Shown piece by piece: positions 58,862 to 64,000 of a stretch of 64,000 nucleotides of DNA. This stretch comes from Rufibacter sp. LB8 (GTDB taxonomy: Bacteria > Bacteroidota > Bacteroidia > Cytophagales > Hymenobacteraceae). A program made the translations under genes and the position numbers. Position 1 is the first letter of the stretch. Each line of letters starts with the position of its first letter. The stretch spans positions 1,965,501-2,029,500 of the forward strand of contig NZ_JADALJ010000001.1 of NCBI RefSeq assembly GCF_014876185.1, in the 5' to 3' direction. The notes beneath the pieces were generated by a model. The model had not been told where the DNA came from, made no database searches, and was given only the letters and a program-made list of their open reading frames with translations.

Positions 58862-61108
58862 CTAGCAGTTGGCCCCTACCTTAAAATTTTGGTAATGGAA
58901 GGTGGTTTCTGGAGCAGTTTTCTCCAGTTTCTGATGCACGCCTTCCAGGTTCAGGTCTGTTTCTGGCGCCGGCAGTGTAGTTTCCTGCACGGCAATGTGC
59001 GGCGCAATCACCAGAGACACAATAGACATCAGCTTGATCAAAATGTTCATAGACGGTCCCGAGGTATCTTTGAACGGGTCGCCCACGGTATCACCGGTCA
59101 CAGAGGCTTTGTGCGGCTCAGAGCCTTTGTACTCCATCACACCATTGATTAATACACCTTTCTCGAAGGACTTTTTGGCATTGTCCCAGGCGCCACCGGC
59201 GTTGGATTGGAAAATAGCCATCAGTACGCCAGCCACGGTCACCCCGGCCAGCACTCCGCCTAAAATTTCAGCGGAAGAAACTTCGTCAAACACATCTTTC
59301 AGACCGAAACCAATGATAATGGGCACTACCAAGGCAATAGCGCCTGGCAACATCATTTCTCTGATGGCGGCTTTGGTGGAAATAGCCACACATTTGTCAT
59401 ATTCGGGCTTGCCCGTGCCTTCCATAATGCCAGGAATCTCCCTGAACTGCCGGCGAACTTCTTGCACCATGGCCATGGCCGCCCGGCCTACTGCACTAAT
59501 GGCCAAGGCCGAAAACACAAACGGAATCATACCGCCAATAAACAAGCCCGCTAACACCGGCGCTTTGTACAAGTCAATGGAAGTAATGCCTGAAATGCCC
59601 ACAAAGGCCGCGAATAGAGCCAATGAAGTCAAAGCTGCAGACGCAATGGCAAAGCCTTTACCCGTTGCGGCGGTAGTGTTGCCCACGGCATCCAGAATAT
59701 CGGTGCGCTCGCGAACTTCCTTGGGCAACTCGCTCATCTCGGCGATACCACCGGCGTTGTCAGCAATTGGTCCGAAGGCGTCAATGGCCAACTGCATGGC
59801 GGTGGTGGCCATCATACCGGCGGCGGCAATAGCCACGCCGTACAAACCAGCCACCGAATACGAGAACACAATACCGGCGGCCAGAATAATCACTGGCAAA
59901 GCAGTACTCATCATGCCCACACTCAAACCGGCAATTATGTTGGTAGCCGCCCCCGTAGACGACTGCTGCACAATAGACATCACCGGCTTCTTACCCATGG
60001 CGGTGTAATATTCAGTAATGATGGAGATAAGCGTACCTACCACCAGACCAATGATCACCGCCCAGAAAATTCCCATGGAAGTGAACTCGTAGCCGCGCAG
60101 GCTCAAGGTTTCGGGCATGAGCCAGTCAATCACAAAGTAAGACGCCACGGCGGTCAACGCCACCGAAGACCAGTTGCCCATGTTCAGGGCGGCCTGTACA
60201 TCACCGCCTTCTTTCACGCGCACAAACAGGCAGCCAATCATGGAGAAAATGATGCCCATACCGGCAATCAGCATTGGCAAAATAATAGGAGACAAGCCCC
60301 CGAAGTTGTCAGTCACAGTAATTTCGCGGCCCAGCACCATGGTAGCCAGAATAGTAGCCACGTAAGACCCAAACAGGTCAGCGCCCATACCGGCCACGTC
60401 GCCTACGTTATCGCCTACGTTATCTGCAATAGTGGCGGGGTTTCTAGGGTCATCCTCTGGAATACCGGCCTCTACTTTTCCTACAAGGTCAGCGCCTACG
60501 TCGGCAGCTTTGGTGTAGATACCGCCGCCCACCCGGGCGAAGAGCGCAATACTTTCGGCACCTAAAGAGAAACCGGTTAGTACTTCCAGAGCAATCTCCA
60601 TTTCCTCACTGCTGGCGCTGGCGCCGTGGCGCTGCACAAACCAATAGTAAAACGCAATGAACAAGGAGCCTAAGCCCAGCACGGCCAAACCAGCCACGCC
60701 CATGCCCATCACGGCCCCGCCGGTAAAAGACACTTCTAACGCTTTAGACAAACTGGTTTTGGCGGCCTGCGCGGTGCGCACATTGGCTTTGGTGGCAATG
60801 CGCATGCCAATGAAACCGGCCAAGGCCGACAAAACTGCCCCAATCAGGAAAGCGACTACAATAAGGGTGGAAGATTTCTCGCCGATGTAGCCAATGTAAA
60901 AGAGGAAGATGGAGGCGATGACGGCAAAGTAGGCCATCACTTTATATTCGGCCTTAAGGAAGGCCATGGCCCCTTCAGCAATGTAACGGGCAATGGTACT
61001 CATCTTTTCGTCGCCGGCGTCTTGTTTGGTCACCCACGCAGATTTTACGGCGGTGTACAACAAGGCCACCACACCGAAAGCAGGAATGGCGTAAAGAATT
61101 GTTTGCAT
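58862..61108 (-). CDS. hppA: Membrane-bound K+-dependent pyrophosphatase (ion pump)
   Basis: The 748-residue protein has the ~16 spans of membrane pyrophosphatases and the signature residues AADVGADLVGKVEAGIPEDD and PRNPATIADNVGDNVGDVAG near 201-240, which bind pyrophosphate and Mg2+. GNTTAATGKG places Ala and Gly at the positions that mark K+-dependent types (K+-independent enzymes have Lys and Thr there). Hydrolysis of pyrophosphate therefore drives Na+ or H+ export; K+-dependent enzymes of both specificities exist, so the ion is not settled. It is monocistronic. Confidence 0.95.
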   Translation of the reverse strand: MQTILYAIPAFGVVALLYTAVKSAWVTKQDAGDEKMSTIARYIAEGAMAFLKAEYKVMAYFAVIASIFLFYIGYIGEKSSTLIVVAFLIGAVLSALAGFIGMRIATKANVRTAQAAKTSLSKALEVSFTGGAVMGMGVAGLAVLGLGSLFIAFYYWFVQRHGASASSEEMEIALEVLTGFSLGAESIALFARVGGGIYTKAADVGADLVGKVEAGIPEDDPRNPATIADNVGDNVGDVAGMGADLFGSYVATILATMVLGREITVTDNFGGLSPIILPMLIAGMGIIFSMIGCLFVRVKEGGDVQAALNMGNWSSVALTAVASYFVIDWLMPETLSLRGYEFTSMGIFWAVIIGLVVGTLISIITEYYTAMGKKPVMSIVQQSSTGAATNIIAGLSVGMMSTALPVIILAAGIVFSYSVAGLYGVAIAAAGMMATTAMQLAIDAFGPIADNAGGIAEMSELPKEVRERTDILDAVGNTTAATGKGFAIASAALTSLALFAAFVGISGITSIDLYKAPVLAGLFIGGMIPFVFSALAISAVGRAAMAMVQEVRRQFREIPGIMEGTGKPEYDKCVAISTKAAIREMMLPGAIALVVPIIIGFGLKDVFDEVSSAEILGGVLAGVTVAGVLMAIFQSNAGGAWDNAKKSFEKGVLINGVMEYKGSEPHKASVTGDTVGDPFKDTSGPSMNILIKLMSIVSLVIAPHIAVQETTLPAPETDLNLEGVHQKLEKTAPETTFHYQNFKVGANC

Positions 61109-61235
61109 AGCGTAAGGTTTTGTTTGGTAGTTAGGTTGGTTTTCGCCTGTCTGCCCCGGCTTCTCGCACCATTACAAAAATGCTTCTGCTCCGGCGTTGG
61201 TTGCCCTCTCCTTTTTTTGCTACACCTTGTGGCAG

Positions 61236-61284
61236 TTTTCCGTTTTCGGGCTCATTTCTGAAAATGAGCCCGAAAACGGGAAAA
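61236..61284. repeat. Palindromic repeat copy 30
   Basis: TTTTCCGTTTTCGGGCTCAT on the left and its complement ending CCCGAAAACGGGAAAA pair with one bulge. It is an extended copy. The remaining 61109-61430 gap shows no other feature. Confidence 0.93.
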
Positions 61285-61430
61285 GAGAAAGCAACTTGCA
61301 CCAGAACCAGAAAGCAGTTTCCTACGCGGTGAAATCAGCTTGCGCAGACCGGCCATTGGTTAGGTCTGTTGTGCAAGCTAGCGTTTCTCCCCTAAAAAAC
61401 AAATATATCTTATACTCTATGCTCTGGGTT

Positions 61431-62345
61431 TTAGAGTTTCTGCATCAGGACCTTATACAAATCTACCATGGCCTGTATGTCTTTTTTGTGCACCAGTTCA
61501 TTTGGCGAATGCACGTGGTCTTCCGGGGCGCCAATAAAGCACCAATCCCAGGGAATAGGACCGTAATGCAGCTCCTTGCCGTCTGATCCGCCGGCGCTCT
61601 CCACCTCTACCTGGTGCGGGATGTTGGCCTCCTGGGCAATTTTGATAATCTTCTGCACAAAGCTTCGGCGGGGAATCAAAGAATCGCGCAGGGAGATGGC
61701 CACGCCTTGGCCGGCCTGCACGCCTTCTGTGACCCACGTAATGTCTGAGATAAGCGCTTGCGTGACGCCGTACGTTTCATGAATGTATTTGGCCAGATAG
61801 CCCACCGAGCCGCCGCCGGTTTCTTCCCAGCATCCAAACGCGATGATCCCATTTTCAAGTGTCTCAGCCACTTGCAACGCATTCCAAACACCTAAACGGT
61901 TATCTAAATAGCAACTTTGCACAGTTTCTTCGGTTTCTCTATAGTCGCATTTGAAGACCAGCTCCGTGCCGCGCTCAATTTCCCGGTCAAAGTCATATGA
62001 GAGCGCGCCCGTCTCTTCATTTTCCACCACCGTGCATTCAATCTTGCCCTGGCTGTCCTCCCCTACCAACTTGTAACCAGCCTCCGCCACGGGTCCGCCT
62101 ATTCTTATCAGTTGCTTTCCGTAGCGCACCATGAACCCTATGGAATCCATGTGCGCAAAAATGACGGTCCGCGGCTGCCCGAACACCAGCATCAGGCAAT
62201 CCTGGAAACCTTTGCCGTGGACTAGTTGGGGTTTCACTTTCCAGGAAGCTTGGTTCTCCTGCACATAATGCAGCAAAAATTCCTTCATTAGGACTTCGTT
62301 GCCAGAAGGGGCATGTATTTGGCACAGCCTATGCAATAATTCCAT
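61431..62345 (-). CDS. M42/M20-type aminopeptidase
   Basis: The 304-residue protein belongs to the MH-clan zinc aminopeptidases of the FrvX/M42 group: VIFAHMDSIGF near 66-76, YLDNRLGVWNALQ, FGCWEETGGGSVGYLA with catalytic Glu pair, and SAGGSDGKELHYG with later HVHSPNE. It probably cleaves N-terminal residues of peptides in the cytosol. A TACCTTTG element lies 17 nt upstream, and palindromic repeat copy 31 sits in the divergent region shared with the TPR gene. Confidence 0.88.
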   Translation of the reverse strand: MELLHRLCQIHAPSGNEVLMKEFLLHYVQENQASWKVKPQLVHGKGFQDCLMLVFGQPRTVIFAHMDSIGFMVRYGKQLIRIGGPVAEAGYKLVGEDSQGKIECTVVENEETGALSYDFDREIERGTELVFKCDYRETEETVQSCYLDNRLGVWNALQVAETLENGIIAFGCWEETGGGSVGYLAKYIHETYGVTQALISDITWVTEGVQAGQGVAISLRDSLIPRRSFVQKIIKIAQEANIPHQVEVESAGGSDGKELHYGPIPWDWCFIGAPEDHVHSPNELVHKKDIQAMVDLYKVLMQKL

Positions 62346-62361
62346 GGTAAATCGTTTTCAC

Positions 62362-62369
62362 CAAAGGTA
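62362..62369 (-). promoter_or_regulatory. Putative -7 element of the M42 gene
   Basis: TACCTTTG on the minus strand matches TAnnTTTG, 17 nt before the ATG at 62345. Confidence 0.5.
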
Positions 62370-62485
62370 CGCAAGCGTCCGCATGCAATGATGTGCTTTT
62401 GAATAATCTGCTTATGAAAGCCTAAGAAGTTGCATGTTCTATAGATAAGTCTAAAAAAATGCGTCCCTTTGGTGATGTTTTCTAG

Positions 62486-62524
62486 CCGTTTTCGGGCTCA
62501 TTTCCGGAAATGAGCCCGAAAACA
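62486..62524. repeat. Palindromic repeat copy 31
   Basis: CCGTTTTCGGGCTCATTTCC and complement, with the last right-arm bases lost. With copy 5 it is one of two copies between divergent genes. Confidence 0.92.
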
Positions 62525-62637
62525 AAAGGATAAAAAAACAGTAATGAAACCTAGCGGCCAGGGCGCATGTTCTGTGGGCGTCCTTATCTTTAAACCAGCC
62601 TAACGGCAGCATGTGGGGCTGTCCTTCCGCATACCTG

Positions 62638-63909
62638 ATGAAAAAATTCCTTGCCCTGTTCTTCCTGCTCTTTGGCTTCGCTGCCGCGCAGGCCCAAGTT
62701 CCCGACACCACCAAACAGCTGGACCAGAAGTTCCTGGACTCCCTGCAGCGCACCATCAACCTGGACTCAGTGGATGTGCTGCCGCAGGCCCTGGACATCA
62801 AAGGCTGGCTACTGCTCAATGAGAGCATCATGAACGAGTTGGGTGGCGCCGTGGACAACATGTACAACTTCAAATTTGAGACCGCTGAGAAGCAGTTCAA
62901 ATCTCTGCGCCGCCGCTACCCCAAACACCCCATGCCTTATTTTCTGCTGGGTTTGAGCAACTGGTGGAAGATGGTGCCCTCCAATATCAATGACTCCCGC
63001 TTTGACGCGCCCTTCCTGGCCTACATGGACACCACCATTACGCTGGCCGAGGATTTGTATGACAAGGACAAAAAGAACCTGGAGGCGGCATTTTTCCTTT
63101 CGGCGGCTAACGGCTTTGGGGCCCGTTTGCATTCAGAGCGCAAGAACTGGCGAAAAGCGGCCGTCATGGCTAACCGGTCCCTTGATTACCTGCAGAAAAG
63201 CCGAAAAGCCAACGGCCTCAGTGACGAATTCCTCTTCGGCGAAGCGCTGTTCAACTACTATGCAGTCTGGATCCACGAGAACTACAAAATGCTCCGGCCC
63301 ATCCTCTACTTCTTCCCGAAAGGGAACAAGCAACTGGGACTTCGGCAACTGCAGCAAGTAGCCTTCAACGGCTTTTACACCGGCACCGAGGCGAAATTCT
63401 TCTTGATGAAAATCTATGCCAACGAGACCAACAACGGGCCCGCCGCCATGGCTTTGTCGCAGTACCTGGCTAGCACCTATCCAGACAACCCTTATTTCCA
63501 ACGCTTCTATGCCCGCATGGCGTTTACACAAGGAAATTTAACATTAACGGAGCAGGCTTCTTTACAGATTCTGGAGAAAATAAAACAACGTGCTTTTGGG
63601 TATGAAGCCATCAGTGGGCGCTACGCCAGTTTTTACCTGGGGTATGTGAACCAGCACAAGAACAATGATCTGGCTAAAGCCAAAGCTTATTACCAACAAT
63701 GTATTAGCTTTGCGGAGCAATCCGGCGAAAAAGAGTCTGGGTATTACATTTCTTCTTTTCTAAACTTAGCCCGGATCAGTGACAAGGAGAAAAATGTGAA
63801 GCAGGCCAAGCAGTATTATGAGAAAGTGGTGGACTTGGCTGAATCAAAGTCTGATGCGGAGAAAGAGGCAAAGGCGTATTTGAAGAAAAATAAACGAGTA
63901 AACCAATAA
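62638..63909 (+). CDS. Exported tetratricopeptide repeat protein
   Basis: The 423-residue protein has a signal peptide (FLALFFLLFGFAAAQAQ) and TPR-like helical repeats through most of its length, for example FETAEKQFKSLRRRYPKHPM, ALSQYLASTYPDNPYFQRFY, LAKAKAYYQQCISFAEQSG and AKQYYEKVVDLAESKS. No enzymatic domain is seen. It may act as a periplasmic adaptor. I set the start at 62638 just before the signal peptide; an ATG at 62611 in frame adds nine residues. An acyltransferase gene starts 6 nt after its stop and may be cotranscribed. Confidence 0.85.
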   Translation: MKKFLALFFLLFGFAAAQAQVPDTTKQLDQKFLDSLQRTINLDSVDVLPQALDIKGWLLLNESIMNELGGAVDNMYNFKFETAEKQFKSLRRRYPKHPMPYFLLGLSNWWKMVPSNINDSRFDAPFLAYMDTTITLAEDLYDKDKKNLEAAFFLSAANGFGARLHSERKNWRKAAVMANRSLDYLQKSRKANGLSDEFLFGEALFNYYAVWIHENYKMLRPILYFFPKGNKQLGLRQLQQVAFNGFYTGTEAKFFLMKIYANETNNGPAAMALSQYLASTYPDNPYFQRFYARMAFTQGNLTLTEQASLQILEKIKQRAFGYEAISGRYASFYLGYVNQHKNNDLAKAKAYYQQCISFAEQSGEKESGYYISSFLNLARISDKEKNVKQAKQYYEKVVDLAESKSDAEKEAKAYLKKNKRVNQ

Positions 63910-63915
63910 TTTTTA

Positions 63916-64000
63916 ATGCAGAAGAAAATACATTTTCAAAATCTTGACGGCATCAGAACAGTAGCGTTCTTTGCAGTTTTTCTTTGCCACTCAGGCTACA
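63916..64000 (+). CDS. Acyltransferase family 3 protein, N-terminal part only
   Basis: The window ends 28 codons into this gene. The visible start is FQNLDGIRTVAFFAVFLCHS, the same signature as acyltransferase-3 family proteins (conserved DGIR and His). It is probably a membrane O-acyltransferase related in family to the 56788 enzyme, though the two N-termini differ clearly. Its spacing of 6 nt from the TPR gene suggests a shared transcript. The rest lies beyond the window. Confidence 0.75.
   Translation, partial: MQKKIHFQNLDGIRTVAFFAVFLCHSGY

Noticed and set aside
1281-62524. The palindromes as a CRISPR array
   Set aside because: Copies are kilobases apart, lie between ordinary genes and have no spacers or cas genes.
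1-64000. tRNA, rRNA or riboswitch sequences
   Set aside because: I saw no cloverleaf with a T-loop motif, no rRNA segment and no recognised riboswitch; the three-stem element at 51904 lacks tRNA features.

Overview
The window looks like chromosome of a Bacteroidota bacterium of the order Cytophagales, most likely a Hymenobacteraceae member close to Rufibacter. The evidence is family content: DUF3667, SdiA-regulated and PepSY-like lipoproteins, NamZ beside a GH3 enzyme, and a membrane pyrophosphatase. Several starts are preceded by the Bacteroidota -7 element TAnnTTTG and there are no strong Shine-Dalgarno sites. The genus is an inference. I see no rRNA, tRNA, CRISPR array, transposase, integrase or complete insertion sequence.

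Layout. 0-5.5 kb: degenerate receiver protein, MarC, hemE, a 0.6 kb patch of inverted repeats, heptose-7-P kinase and an aspartate-type aminotransferase. 5.7-10.4 kb: a glycosyltransferase fused to a membrane/Rossmann half, recR-clpS, and two AT-richer exported proteins of unknown function. 10.5-20.5 kb: dipeptidyl peptidase, SDR, patatin, PA2169-type protein, beta-barrel, 3D-domain protein, M28 and M48 peptidases. 20.7-26 kb: a block that looks stress-related, with two very hydrophilic low-complexity proteins around a CZB protein, an SDR and ligD. 26-33 kb: Nudix, DUF2059, PAP2, then GH3-NamZ-phosphodiesterase lipoproteins probably acting on peptidoglycan fragments. 33-40 kb: RHH-SPFH pair, SdiA-regulated and PepSY lipoproteins beside a two-component system, and small unknown genes. 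40-49 kb: transglutaminase/TPR protein, tex, dinB, A-type Fe-S protein. 49-56 kb: NatAB-like ABC exporter, dnaJ-grpE, obgE, adk. 56-64 kb: an AT-rich acyltransferase cassette set into the 3' end of hpt, membrane pyrophosphatase, M42 peptidase, TPR protein, and the start of another acyltransferase.

The most unusual content is non-coding. About 31 copies of a roughly 40-bp near-perfect palindrome are scattered through the window, about one per 2 kb. The arm core is CCGTTTTCGGGCTCATTTC, then a 2-4 nt loop and the reverse complement. Copies lie between genes, and about 19 of 31 lie within 30 nt of a stop codon. Arm changes are often compensated on the other arm, and some stems extend into flanking sequence unique to that copy. 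This is a REP-like family with no mobilising enzyme in the window. Read as protein it gives a spurious peptide like FGLISGNEPENG, which lengthens several open reading frames; I have moved those starts.

Two other signals stand out. A 168-nt duplicate of the hpt 3' end sits next to adk, with an acyltransferase between the copies; 10 of 12 differences are at third codon positions, which points to import rather than local duplication. At 51904-52027 a 124-bp element has 31-bp outer arms enclosing two small hairpins, like a three-stem cloverleaf.
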